Origin: Prevotella sp.
GTDB taxonomy: Bacteria > Bacteroidota > Bacteroidia > Bacteroidales > Bacteroidaceae
Direction of reading: 5' to 3'
Assembly (NCBI GenBank): GCA_017410365.1
Contig: JAFQQY010000045.1
Location: 1 to 47,328, forward strand
DNA: 47,328 nt
Shown: piece by piece, positions 8,247 through 16,172 of the stretch
Layout of the letters: each line of letters begins with the position of its first letter
Numbering within the stretch: position 1 is the first letter of the stretch
The notes under the pieces: model-generated
Database searches by the model: none
What the model saw: only the letters and a program-made list of their open reading frames with translations
Told to the model about the DNA's origin: nothing
Made by a program: the position numbers and the translations under genes

Positions 8247-10487
8247 ATGGTGAAAAGACTTTTTTCTCTTCTGCTGTTTGTTGTGGCAACTCTTAATGTA
8301 ATGGCGCAACCGGCAGATTATACTTGGACAACACCAAGCAAGAATGCGTCGGAGTCGATGCCTTGCGGCGGTGGTAGCATTGGAATGAACGTGTGGGTAG
8401 AAGAAGGCGACATCTTGTTCTACCTGAGCCGTAGCGGTGCTTTCGATGAAAACAACACATTGCTGAAGCAGGGTAGGGTAAGGATAAAGCTGACCCCTGC
8501 ATTGGAATGTGGAGAGGCATTCCGTCAGACCCTTTGCCTTAACGACGGTTATGTGGAGATTACCGACGGCCAGAAAACCGTTGAGATATGGGCCGATGTG
8601 TTTAAGCCTGTTGTACACGTTGATGTGAAGGCCAAGGGGGCAGTAGTTATGGAGGCTACATACGAGAACTGGCGAACAAAGGATATCAAGATAGGAAAGC
8701 GCGAGCGTATGCAGACGTCTTATAAGTTTGCGCCACCAAAAGGACTTGTTACACGTCATGACTCGATAATAAGTAATTCTGCGGACATTGTGTTTTTGCA
8801 TCATAATGGTGATAGCACCAATTTCGATGCTACTATCAAGCAGCAGCAGATGGATGTGTTGAAAGACAAGCTCTATAATCCTATCCATCGATTGGCCTTC
8901 GGCGGTAGGATGACTGGAACATCGTTGCAGTATGTGGGAATGAACACAGGACGATATGCAAGTACCGACTTTGTTGGTTGGACATATAAGACAACCAAGA
9001 AGAGCAGTCGCCAGTCGTTACAGATTGTGCTTGCCGAGAAGCAGGGAGCGGTAGAAGAATGGATGACTGTGCTTAACGAAACGGCAGCTGCTGTAAACAA
9101 GAAGAAAGACCAAAAGGCCTCGCGCCAGTGGTGGAACGAGTTCTGGCAGCGTAGTTATGTGATTAGCAATGACCCAGATTGTCGAGACATAACCACCAAC
9201 TACAACCTCTTCCGCTATATGCTGGGATGCAATGCCTACGGCAAATGGCCAACAAAATTCAACGGCGGACTATTCACTTTCGACCCTGAATACGTGAAAG
9301 TGGGAGAGGCTGAGTATCAATTGTCGGCCGATTTCCGCAACTGGGGCGGAGGAGTGCATACGGCACAGAATCAGCGCCTGGTGTATTGGCCGATGCTGAA
9401 AAACGGTGATGCGGACATGATGAAACCGCAGCTCGACTTCTATCTCCGCATATTGAAGAATGCAGAAGAACGCAGTCGCCTGTATTGGGGACATGAGGGG
9501 GCTTGCTATACGGAGCAGATAGAGAACTACGGACTGCCTAACTTTGCCGAGTATGGCAAGAAGCGTCCGGCAGACTTTGATCCAGGATTGGAATATAACG
9601 CATGGCTGGAGTACTGTTGGGACACAATACTCGAATTCTGTGAGATGGCTTTCGAGATGAACCGTTATGAAGGAAAGGACATTTCAGAGTATATCCCGAT
9701 GATTGAGTCGGCTGTAACGTTCTTTGATGAGCATTATCAGTATCTGGCAAGGCGTAGAGGTGCAAAGGCGCTCGACGAGAACGGAAAACTGGTAATGTAT
9801 CCAGGTAGTGCGTGCGAGACATTCAAGATGGCATACAACTCAACTCCGACGGTGACAGGCTTGCGTGTGGTGACAGAATCGCTTATCGATTACCTGAAAG
9901 ATGATACGGTTGCCGTAGCAAGATATAAGGCATTGCTTAGCAGAATACCAGAGATGCCTACCCGCATTGTCGAAGGCAAGCAGGTGATAGCACCAGCTGC
10001 TATGTGGGAACGGGTTAACAACGTTGAGAATCCGATGCTCTATCCCGTGTTCCCATGGCGTATATATGGAATAGAGCGTGATAATTTGCAGTTGGCTCTT
10101 GATACCTATTGGCATGACCCGTATTCAAAGAAGTTCCGTTCGCATATAGGATGGAAGCAAGACTGTATCTGGGCAGCATGCTTGGGACTGACAGATGAGG
10201 CTGCACGACTGGCGCAACTCAAGCTGGGTAATGGACCGCATCGATTCCCTGCTTTTTGGGGACCGGGTTACGACTGGACTCCTGACCATAACTGGGGCGG
10301 CAGTGGTATGATTGGAATGCAGGAAATGCTGATGCAGGAGGTTGACGGTAGAATTATCTTGTTTCCAGCATGGCCAAAGAATTGGGATGTGACATTCCGC
10401 TTGCGTGCCAGTGGCAACCGTGTTGTTGAAGCAACGATGAAAGATGGAAAGGTGGAGAATGTGAGGATTGAAGGATTGAAAGATTGA
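8247..10487 (+). CDS. DUF5703 exported glycoside-hydrolase-like protein
   Basis: 746 residues. The signal peptide (1-20, cleavage after VMA) has no lipobox, so it is likely periplasmic. The N-terminal domain (~25-310) starts with the family phrase TTPSKNASESMPCGGGSIG and LFYLSRSGAFDENN. The C-terminal part (~310-740) has the Trp- and Glu-rich helices of an (alpha/alpha)6-barrel hydrolase related to GH95-like enzymes (WWNEFWQRSY, GHEGACYTEQ, CWDTILEFCEMAFE, PGYDWTPDHNWGG). Substrate unknown; a plant or host glycan is likely for this lineage. The gene stands alone with its own consensus promoter and has no SusC/SusD pair here. The last codons and the stop lie in a GATTGAA tandem repeat shared with the next gene's leader. 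Confidence 0.85.
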   Translation: MVKRLFSLLLFVVATLNVMAQPADYTWTTPSKNASESMPCGGGSIGMNVWVEEGDILFYLSRSGAFDENNTLLKQGRVRIKLTPALECGEAFRQTLCLNDGYVEITDGQKTVEIWADVFKPVVHVDVKAKGAVVMEATYENWRTKDIKIGKRERMQTSYKFAPPKGLVTRHDSIISNSADIVFLHHNGDSTNFDATIKQQQMDVLKDKLYNPIHRLAFGGRMTGTSLQYVGMNTGRYASTDFVGWTYKTTKKSSRQSLQIVLAEKQGAVEEWMTVLNETAAAVNKKKDQKASRQWWNEFWQRSYVISNDPDCRDITTNYNLFRYMLGCNAYGKWPTKFNGGLFTFDPEYVKVGEAEYQLSADFRNWGGGVHTAQNQRLVYWPMLKNGDADMMKPQLDFYLRILKNAEERSRLYWGHEGACYTEQIENYGLPNFAEYGKKRPADFDPGLEYNAWLEYCWDTILEFCEMAFEMNRYEGKDISEYIPMIESAVTFFDEHYQYLARRRGAKALDENGKLVMYPGSACETFKMAYNSTPTVTGLRVVTESLIDYLKDDTVAVARYKALLSRIPEMPTRIVEGKQVIAPAAMWERVNNVENPMLYPVFPWRIYGIERDNLQLALDTYWHDPYSKKFRSHIGWKQDCIWAACLGLTDEAARLAQLKLGNGPHRFPAFWGPGYDWTPDHNWGGSGMIGMQEMLMQEVDGRIILFPAWPKNWDVTFRLRASGNRVVEATMKDGKVENVRIEGLKD

Positions 10488-10506
10488 AGAATTGAAAGAT
10501 TGAAAA
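10466..10506 (+). repeat. GATTGAA-type tandem repeat over a stop codon
   Basis: About five imperfect 7-8-base units (GATTGAAG, GATTGAAA, GAATTGAAA) run from the last codons of the DUF5703 gene through its TGA (10485-10487) to 3 bases before the next ATG. Confidence 0.65.
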
Positions 10507-10508
10507 CC

Positions 10509-10880
10509 ATGTTAGAAATAGGACTTACACATACAAGCAACCTTGTTGTTGCTGACGGAAACACTGCTATTGCTTTGGGTTCTGGCGATATGCCTGTACT
10601 TGCAACGCCTGCCATGATGGCGCTTATGGAAAATGCAGCAATGCTTGCTGTGGCATCAGAATTAGAAGACGGTGAAACTACCGTTGGCGGACATATTGAA
10701 TCGTCACACCTGCGCCCTACGTCAGTAGGAACAAAAGTGGCGGCAACGGCAACATTAGAGAAGATTGACGGTCGCAAACTTTACTTTAAGATTGTTGCCA
10801 GTCAGGGAGAAACGATTATCGGCGAAGGTACACATCTGCGCTTTATTGTGAACAGAGAGAAATTTTTATCTAAACTATAA
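10509..10880 (+). CDS. FlK-like hotdog-fold acyl-CoA thioesterase
   Basis: 123 residues from the ATG at 10509; an in-frame TTG at 10500 lies in the repeat and is unlikely. Single hotdog domain of the fluoroacetyl-CoA thioesterase (FlK) family. The FlK catalytic set T42, E50, H76 maps with identical spacing (8 and 26) to T33, E41 and H67 here, in ATPAMMALMENAA and GGHIESSHLRP. It should hydrolyse a small acyl-CoA in the cytosol; the physiological substrate in gut Bacteroidales is unknown and fluoroacetate is unlikely. It follows the DUF5703 gene by 21 bases and ends at a strong shared terminator. Confidence 0.88.
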   Translation: MLEIGLTHTSNLVVADGNTAIALGSGDMPVLATPAMMALMENAAMLAVASELEDGETTVGGHIESSHLRPTSVGTKVAATATLEKIDGRKLYFKIVASQGETIIGEGTHLRFIVNREKFLSKL

Positions 10881-10978
10881 GGGTTATGGGAAAAACAAAG
10901 CATGCTTAATATAATTGCTATATTGGCGATTATGAATGTTGCTTATGGAATAGACTTCATATAATTAGGACGGAATAA

Positions 10979-11014
10979 AAAACCGGCACACCTTTCGGGG
11001 TGTGCCGGTTTTGT
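10979..11014. terminator. Strong bidirectional terminator
   Basis: A perfect GC-rich inverted repeat (AAAACCGGCACACC arm, 6-base loop) with A- and T-tracts on both sides, between the convergent thioesterase and mdh genes. Confidence 0.9.
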
Positions 11015-11048
11015 TATATATTCCCGTTTTAAAGCGGGCAACACCTTA

Positions 11049-12047
11049 TTAAAGGTTTGGATTAATCTTGTTCCACTCAGAAACAGCAGGAATGATGTTC
11101 AGAGTTACAAGTTCATCGCGCATCTTGCAGAGGTGCTCGTAGCTTGCGTCAAGCTTAGCCAGTTCTTCTGGAGTGCCAACAGGCATCTTGTATGAACAAC
11201 CGTTCTCATCGAGAGTTGTGTCCATTGCCATCATAATGTTCTGATACTTCTCGTTCTTTACGTATGTACCTGCAGGCCAACGGAACTTCTCACCGCCCAT
11301 GATGGCACGTACCATCTCTACAGAGCAATAAGCAGGACTCTGCCATGAACTGCGTCCGCGAAGTTCAATAATCTTGGCACCGCCCTTTGTAACGTCTATC
11401 TTCAGCTGCTCCCACTCCTCGTTTGTGCAAGCATCAGTACCAATGAGGTCGTTCAGTGGCTTTCCGGCAACCTTAACGGCACTGCCGAAAACAGCCATCT
11501 GCTCACCATGACCGCCGTATGTAGCGCAACCGGTTACTTCGTACTGCTTAACGCCGAACTTCTTAGCTAAAGCGCTCTGCAGACGTGTTGAGTCAAGAGC
11601 TGCAAGTGTTGTAACCTGACCTGGTTTCAAACCTGAGTAAAGCAGAGTTACAAGACCGGTAAGGTCTGCAGGGTTGAAGATAACCACAACGTGCTTAACG
11701 TCAGGACAATATGTCTTAATGTTCTTACCAAGCTCTTCTGCAATCTTACAGTTGCCAGCGAGCAGATCCTCGCGTGTCATGCCAGCCTTACGTGGAGCAC
11801 CGCCTGAAGAGATGATATACTTAGCATCCTTGAAAGCCTCTGCAACATCTGTTGTAGCTGTCAAGTTTACACCGTCGTATCCGCAGTGGAACATTTCTTC
11901 CATCACACCCTCCATACCTGGAGCATAAACGTCATAAAGACATACGTTTGGAGTCAGCTTCATTGTGAGAGCTGTCTGAACCATAGTAGAACCGATAGCG
12001 CCACCAGCACCAACGATTACAAGTTTGTCGTTTGTAAGAAAACTCAT
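11049..12047 (-). CDS. mdh: Malate dehydrogenase (NAD)
   Basis: 332 residues, LDH/MDH superfamily. It interconverts malate and oxaloacetate with NAD in the cytosol; in Bacteroidales this is part of the route from oxaloacetate to fumarate, succinate and propionate. Visible residues: Rossmann GAGGAIGS at 13-20, D39 after the second strand (NAD preference), R86 and R92 (substrate), N125, D152 with R155, and the catalytic H180 in YGGHGEQ. It has its own TATCTTTG promoter box and a shared terminator, so it is probably monocistronic. The C-terminal end is intact. Confidence 0.93.
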   Translation of the reverse strand: MSFLTNDKLVIVGAGGAIGSTMVQTALTMKLTPNVCLYDVYAPGMEGVMEEMFHCGYDGVNLTATTDVAEAFKDAKYIISSGGAPRKAGMTREDLLAGNCKIAEELGKNIKTYCPDVKHVVVIFNPADLTGLVTLLYSGLKPGQVTTLAALDSTRLQSALAKKFGVKQYEVTGCATYGGHGEQMAVFGSAVKVAGKPLNDLIGTDACTNEEWEQLKIDVTKGGAKIIELRGRSSWQSPAYCSVEMVRAIMGGEKFRWPAGTYVKNEKYQNIMMAMDTTLDENGCSYKMPVGTPEELAKLDASYEHLCKMRDELVTLNIIPAVSEWNKINPNL

Positions 12048-12093
12048 TGTTGAAATTATTATTTTATGTTTAACTTAAAGTCAATAACATCTG

Positions 12094-12101
12094 CAAAGAT
12101 A
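12094..12101 (-). promoter_or_regulatory. -7 promoter box of mdh
   Basis: Minus strand TATCTTTG, ~47 bases before the mdh ATG. No TTG was seen at -33. Confidence 0.6.
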
Positions 12102-12142
12102 GTAAAAAAAAGTTTATCTTATAACTTTATGTCTGATTTAAT

Positions 12143-12173
12143 TTGTTATTAATTCTGAAAACTCGTATCTTTG
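12143..12173 (+). promoter_or_regulatory. Consensus promoter of the aminopeptidase P gene
   Basis: TTG at 12143-12145, a 20-bp spacer, TATCTTTG at 12166-12173; ATG at 12198. Confidence 0.72.
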
Positions 12174-12197
12174 TAAAGTCGAAATTGCAAATCAGAT

Positions 12198-13988
12198 ATG
12201 AAACAGATAATCAAAGAAAGACTAGAAGCATTGCGCGATGTTATGCGTCGTGAGAAACTCGATGCATTCATATTCCCGAGTACTGATCCGCATAATGGAG
12301 AGTATGTACCTTCGCATTGGGAGGGAAGGAAGTGGATTTCCGGATTTGACGGTTCCGCAGGTACGGCAGTTGTTACAATGCACGAGGCCGCTCTATGGAC
12401 TGACTCCCGCTATTTTATTTCAGCCGAAGAACAATTGTCCGGCACAGAGTTCAAATTGATGAGAGAGCGTATGCCTGATACTCCTTCTGTGTCTAAGTGG
12501 TTAGGTCTGAAACTTGTAGATGACCGCGATCCGTATGTGGGTATCGATGGCAATGTATGCTCGGCAGCAATGGTGATTGAATTTACAAAAGAATTGCGTG
12601 CCGAGGGTGGTATAGCATTGCATACATCATTAGACCCTTTTTCTCGAATATGGAAAGATCGTCCGGCACTACCAACAGATGCGGTGGATATTCATCCTCT
12701 ACAATATTGTGGAGAATCGTGTGCCAGTAAACTCACGCGTATTCGTGCAGAACTGAAACAACATCATGCTAATGGAATGCTTGTGGCAGCACTTGATGAT
12801 ATAGCATGGACACTCAATTTGCGAGGTTCTGATGTTCATTGCAATCCAGTCTTTGTGGCCTATCTGTTGATAGATATGCGCAGTACAACCTTGTTTATTA
12901 ATAAGGAAAAGTTGTCTAAAGAGGTTGTTGAATATCTACGCGGCGAGGGTGTTCTTGTCTCTGATTATGCAGATGTGAAAAAAGCACTTCGTAATTATCA
13001 AGGATATAATATATTGGTCGATCCCTCAGAAATAAATTATTCGCTATATTCCGCCTTGCCATGTGTTAAAGTAGAAACAGTATCTCCGATACCTTACATG
13101 AAGGCTGTAAAGAATGATGTGGAGGTAAAGGGATTCCGCAATGCCATGATACGTGATGGTGTCGCAATGGTGAAGTTCTTGTATTGGTTGAAGACTCATC
13201 CTGATGTTACAACACAATCAGAACTGTCTGTTAGTGAGCGGTTGCAACGCGAGAGAGGAAGGCAGGAGAAATTTAAGGATATTAGTTTTGACACAATAGC
13301 TGCTTATGGTGAACATGGAGCTATAGTACATTACGAACCAACTCGTGATAGTAATGTGAAACTGCAGCGTAAAGGCTTGTTGTTGTTGGATTCTGGAGCT
13401 CAATATCTTGACGGTACAACGGATGTTACACGTACAATTGCACTTGGCGCATTGACGGAAGAACAAAGGCGAGTATATACCCTTGTACTAAAAGGGCATA
13501 TTCAGTTGCAGATGCTGAAGTTCCCTTATGGTGCCAGCGGAACTCAACTAGATGCTGTGGCGCGTATGGCAATGTGGCAAGAGGGAATGAACTTCATGCA
13601 CGGTACAGGTCATGGTGTTGGTTCGTACCTCTGTGTTCATGAAGGACCGCATCAGATTCGAATGGAATATCGTCCAGCCCAGCTTGTGCCAGGTATGATA
13701 GTTACAGATGAGCCGGGGCTCTATTTGGCAGGCCGTTTTGGTGTGCGAATAGAGAATATGCTGTTGGTAAAACCTTATATGTCAACAGAATTTGGCAACT
13801 TCCTCCAATTTGAAACTTTGACCCTCTGTCCGATAGATAAAGAACCAATAGTAGTGGAAATGCTTAGTGCTGAAGAAAAAAAATGGCTAGATTCTTATCA
13901 TGATGACGTATTTAAGCGGCTTTCACGTTATTTGACATTCGATGAACGAGCATGGTTGGAAAAAGCTACGAAACCTATTGGGTACTAA
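12198..13988 (+). CDS. Xaa-Pro aminopeptidase (aminopeptidase P, M24B)
   Basis: 596 residues with the three-domain layout of the longer, XPNPEP1-like aminopeptidases P: two creatinase-like N-terminal domains (~1-310) and a pita-bread catalytic domain (~320-545), then a C-terminal extension ending in WLEKATKPIGY. All five metal ligands are in place: D398 and D409 (LLDSGAQYLDGTTDVTRT), H472 (HGTGHGVG), E505 (TDEPGLY) and E519 (VRIENMLL). It removes the N-terminal residue from peptides with proline second, with two Mn or similar ions. No signal peptide, so cytosolic. Own consensus promoter; no obvious co-transcribed partner. The symbol pepP would fit but is left out because the architecture differs from the shorter E. 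coli enzyme. Confidence 0.93.
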   Translation: MKQIIKERLEALRDVMRREKLDAFIFPSTDPHNGEYVPSHWEGRKWISGFDGSAGTAVVTMHEAALWTDSRYFISAEEQLSGTEFKLMRERMPDTPSVSKWLGLKLVDDRDPYVGIDGNVCSAAMVIEFTKELRAEGGIALHTSLDPFSRIWKDRPALPTDAVDIHPLQYCGESCASKLTRIRAELKQHHANGMLVAALDDIAWTLNLRGSDVHCNPVFVAYLLIDMRSTTLFINKEKLSKEVVEYLRGEGVLVSDYADVKKALRNYQGYNILVDPSEINYSLYSALPCVKVETVSPIPYMKAVKNDVEVKGFRNAMIRDGVAMVKFLYWLKTHPDVTTQSELSVSERLQRERGRQEKFKDISFDTIAAYGEHGAIVHYEPTRDSNVKLQRKGLLLLDSGAQYLDGTTDVTRTIALGALTEEQRRVYTLVLKGHIQLQMLKFPYGASGTQLDAVARMAMWQEGMNFMHGTGHGVGSYLCVHEGPHQIRMEYRPAQLVPGMIVTDEPGLYLAGRFGVRIENMLLVKPYMSTEFGNFLQFETLTLCPIDKEPIVVEMLSAEEKKWLDSYHDDVFKRLSRYLTFDERAWLEKATKPIGY

Positions 13989-14083
13989 TAAAACGCATGT
14001 ACTTAAAGGGTTATCTGACCATTTGTAATGTCTTAATAATGAGTAGGCTGAATGTGCGAAAATAAAGAAAAACGTCCAAATGT

Positions 14084-14114
14084 TTGGCAGATAAATAAAT
14101 ATGTTGTAATTTTG
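14084..14114 (+). promoter_or_regulatory. Consensus promoter of rpsU
   Basis: TTG at 14084-14086, a 20-bp spacer, TAATTTTG at 14107-14114. The leader to the ATG is ~60 bases and A/T-rich. Confidence 0.72.
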
Positions 14115-14181
14115 CACCCGCATTTTGTGGCGCTATGCCCAAACTAAGTTTAATTATAAAAAAATTTAAAACCGAAAACAA

Positions 14182-14373
14182 ATGATTATCGTACAGGTAA
14201 AAGAAGGCGAGAACATTGAAAAGGCTCTCAAGAAGTTTAAGAGAAAGTTCGAAAAGACAGGTGTTGTTAAGGAACTCCGCGCACGTCAGCAGTTTGACAA
14301 ACCATCTGTTCTTAAGAGACTTAAGATGGAACGCGCCGTTTACGTACAGAAACTCAGAAACGTAGAGGAGTAA
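14182..14373 (+). CDS. rpsU: 30S ribosomal protein S21 (bS21)
   Basis: 63 residues. Starts MIIVQVKEGENIEKALKKFK; the C-terminal half is basic with the family phrase FEKTGVVKELRARQQFDKPS. It binds the small subunit next to the 3' end of 16S rRNA, near the anti-Shine-Dalgarno. In Bacteroidota, S21 helps hide that sequence. The A-rich leader here shows no Shine-Dalgarno. It leads a small group rpsU, xerC, hpf reading into tRNAs and tuf. Confidence 0.95.
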   Translation: MIIVQVKEGENIEKALKKFKRKFEKTGVVKELRARQQFDKPSVLKRLKMERAVYVQKLRNVEE

Positions 14374-14455
14374 AAAAAGTCTCTGAAAATTTGGTAGTTT
14401 GAATAAATTTCCGTAAATTCGTTGCCGAAAGATATTTGTAGAGGTGCAACGTTTT

Positions 14456-15340
14456 ATGATGATCGAACAATTTTTGAACTACTTGCGCTTTGAGCGGAAT
14501 TTCTCGTCACTGACAATAAAAGGTTATGGCGAAGATTTGGCTGCTTTTGAAGCACATTTCAGAAATTTAGATTGTCATCTCTCTTGGGAGTCGGTAGACT
14601 CAGATGTAATCCGTGGATGGATGGAGAGCATGATGGATAAAGGAAACACCGCTACTTCAATCAATAGAAGATTGAGTGCTTTGCGTTCCTTTTTTCGTTT
14701 TGCTCTTGCTCGCAAACTCGTGACATCAGACCCGGCTCATGTCGTTAAAGGCCCAAAGAAGAATAGGCCTATCCCGCAATTCCTTAGAGAAGGCGAGATG
14801 GATGAACTTCTTGATGGTAGTGTTATTAATGGCGATTCATTTAAGGATGTACGTGCATATACAATGCTATCATTGTTTTATGAAACTGGAATGCGACTCT
14901 CGGAACTTGTAAATCTGGATGATTCGGATATAGACATCTTGAATAGGCAGATAAAAGTTACGGGAAAGAGAAATAAGCAGAGGGTGATTCCTTTCGGGGA
15001 AGAACTGGAAGGTGTAATAAAAACCTATATCTGTAAACGTGATGAGGCAGTTTTAAGATTGGATGATGCTCTTTTTGTTACGAGCAAAGGCCAAAGGGTG
15101 AATTCTGCTCAGGTTCGTTACGAAGTAAAAAAGAACATCTCGAAAGTCTCTGCTTTAAAAAAAAATACACCTCACGTGCTTAGGCACACATTCGCAACAG
15201 CCATGCTGAATCATGGTGCTGGGATTGAAACTGTAAAAAAACTGCTAGGGCATCAAAGCCTTGAGACGACGGAAGTGTATACGCATACGACGTTTGAGCA
15301 GTTAAAGCGAATTTATGAAGATGCCCATCCAAGGGCTTAA
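14456..15340 (+). CDS. Tyrosine recombinase XerC/XerD family
   Basis: 294 residues from the ATG at 14456; ATG 14459 and an upstream GTG at 14444 are alternatives. SAM-like N-terminal core-binding domain at ~3-85 and a catalytic domain at ~105-290. Catalytic residues are all present: R147 (ETGMRLSEL), K171 (VTGKRNKQR), H240 and R243 (HVLRHTF), H266 (LLGHQSLE) and nucleophile Y275 (EVYTH). Likely one of the two Xer recombinases that resolve chromosome dimers at dif. Its stable position between rpsU and hpf argues for a housekeeping enzyme rather than a phage integrase. C or D cannot be told from the sequence alone. Confidence 0.9.
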   Translation: MMIEQFLNYLRFERNFSSLTIKGYGEDLAAFEAHFRNLDCHLSWESVDSDVIRGWMESMMDKGNTATSINRRLSALRSFFRFALARKLVTSDPAHVVKGPKKNRPIPQFLREGEMDELLDGSVINGDSFKDVRAYTMLSLFYETGMRLSELVNLDDSDIDILNRQIKVTGKRNKQRVIPFGEELEGVIKTYICKRDEAVLRLDDALFVTSKGQRVNSAQVRYEVKKNISKVSALKKNTPHVLRHTFATAMLNHGAGIETVKKLLGHQSLETTEVYTHTTFEQLKRIYEDAHPRA

Positions 15341-15358
15341 CCTTTAACTTTTAAAAAT

Positions 15359-15364
15359 AGGAGG
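15359..15364 (+). promoter_or_regulatory. Strong Shine-Dalgarno of hpf
   Basis: Perfect AGGAGG, 5 bases before the ATG at 15370. The neighbouring genes rpsU, tuf, rplK, rpoB and rpsL lack one. Confidence 0.7.
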
Positions 15365-15369
15365 TATCT

Positions 15370-15669
15370 ATGGAAATTAAGATTCAGTCGATTCATTTCG
15401 ACGCTACCGAGAAGTTACAGGCGTTTATCGAAAAGAAAGTCGCCAAGTTGGAAAAAACATTTGAAGATATACAGAAAGTAGAGGTGCAACTAAAGGTAGT
15501 AAAGCCTGCCACATCGCAAAATAAAGAAGCCAGTCTAAGTGTGACTGTGCCAGGAACAACGTTGTTTGTGGAGAAGATTAGCGACACGTTTGAAGAAGGG
15601 GTAGACCTATGTGTTGACTCAATGAAGGTTCAGCTACAGAAATTCAAGGAAAAAACGAGAAATTATTAA
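15370..15669 (+). CDS. hpf: Ribosome hibernation promoting factor (HPF/RaiA family)
   Basis: 99 residues, short HPF/YfiA form: beta strand (EIKIQSIHFDA), helix (LQAFIEKKVAKLEKTF), strands ending VEKISDTFEEGVDLCVDSM, and a final helix with KEKTRN. It occupies the decoding channel of idle ribosomes. It has a perfect AGGAGG at 15359-15364, 5 bases before the ATG, rare in this phylum, where the anti-Shine-Dalgarno is normally occluded. It follows xerC by 29 bases. Confidence 0.9.
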   Translation: MEIKIQSIHFDATEKLQAFIEKKVAKLEKTFEDIQKVEVQLKVVKPATSQNKEASLSVTVPGTTLFVEKISDTFEEGVDLCVDSMKVQLQKFKEKTRNY

Positions 15670-15686
15670 AAAATCCTCGAAAAATT

Positions 15687-15716
15687 TTGGAGATTAAAAA
15701 ATAATGCTTAACTTTG
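15687..15716 (+). promoter_or_regulatory. Consensus promoter of the tRNA-tuf unit
   Basis: TTG at 15687-15689, a 19-bp spacer, TAACTTTG at 15709-15716; the first tRNA starts at 15768. A 9-bp inverted repeat (15715-15723 with 15753-15761) spans the expected transcription start. Confidence 0.75.
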
Positions 15717-15767
15717 CAGCCGTTTTCCGGTAAGTCGTAAATCTTATGGATTACGGCTGCAGTGAAT

Positions 15768-15841
15768 GCCTCTTTAGCTCAGTTGGCCAGAGCACGTGAT
15801 TTGTAATCTCGGGGTCGTTGGTTCGAATCCGACAAGAGGCT
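15768..15841 (+). tRNA. tRNA-Thr (TGT anticodon)
   Basis: 74 bases. 7-bp acceptor stem GCCTCTT/AAGAGGC, TTCGAAT T-loop, anticodon TGT in loop TTTGTAA. No encoded CCA. First of four clustered tRNAs before tuf. Confidence 0.95.
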
Positions 15842-15860
15842 CAAAGAACTAGAAAACAAA

Positions 15861-15943
15861 GGGTGGTTACCAGAGTGGCCAAATGGGGCAGACTGTAAAT
15901 CTGCTGTCTTTCGACTTCGGTGGTTCGAATCCATCACCACCCA
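15861..15943 (+). tRNA. tRNA-Tyr (GTA anticodon)
   Basis: 83 bases with a long variable arm, as expected for bacterial tRNA-Tyr. Acceptor GGGTGGT/ACCACCC, anticodon GTA, T-loop TTCGAAT. Confidence 0.95.
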
Positions 15944-15960
15944 CTTTCTAAGGAAGTTTT

Positions 15961-16033
15961 GCGGAAATAGCTCAGTTGATAGAGCACTAGCCTTCCAAGC
16001 TGGGGGTCGCGGGTTTGAGCCCCGTTTTCCGCT
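15961..16033 (+). tRNA. tRNA-Gly (TCC anticodon)
   Basis: 73 bases. Acceptor GCGGAAA/TTTCCGC, anticodon TCC, T-loop TTTGAGC. Confidence 0.94.
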
Positions 16034-16040
16034 CTAGTTC

Positions 16041-16112
<72 letters not shown>

Positions 16113-16172
16113 CTAGCAGAAAACAATAAAATCATAGATTATTCATTAAAAATTAAATAAACAAGTAAAGCT

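Noticed and set aside
10902-10964. 20-codon hydrophobic ORF after the thioesterase
   Set aside because: Too short, no start signals, lies in the run-up to the terminator.
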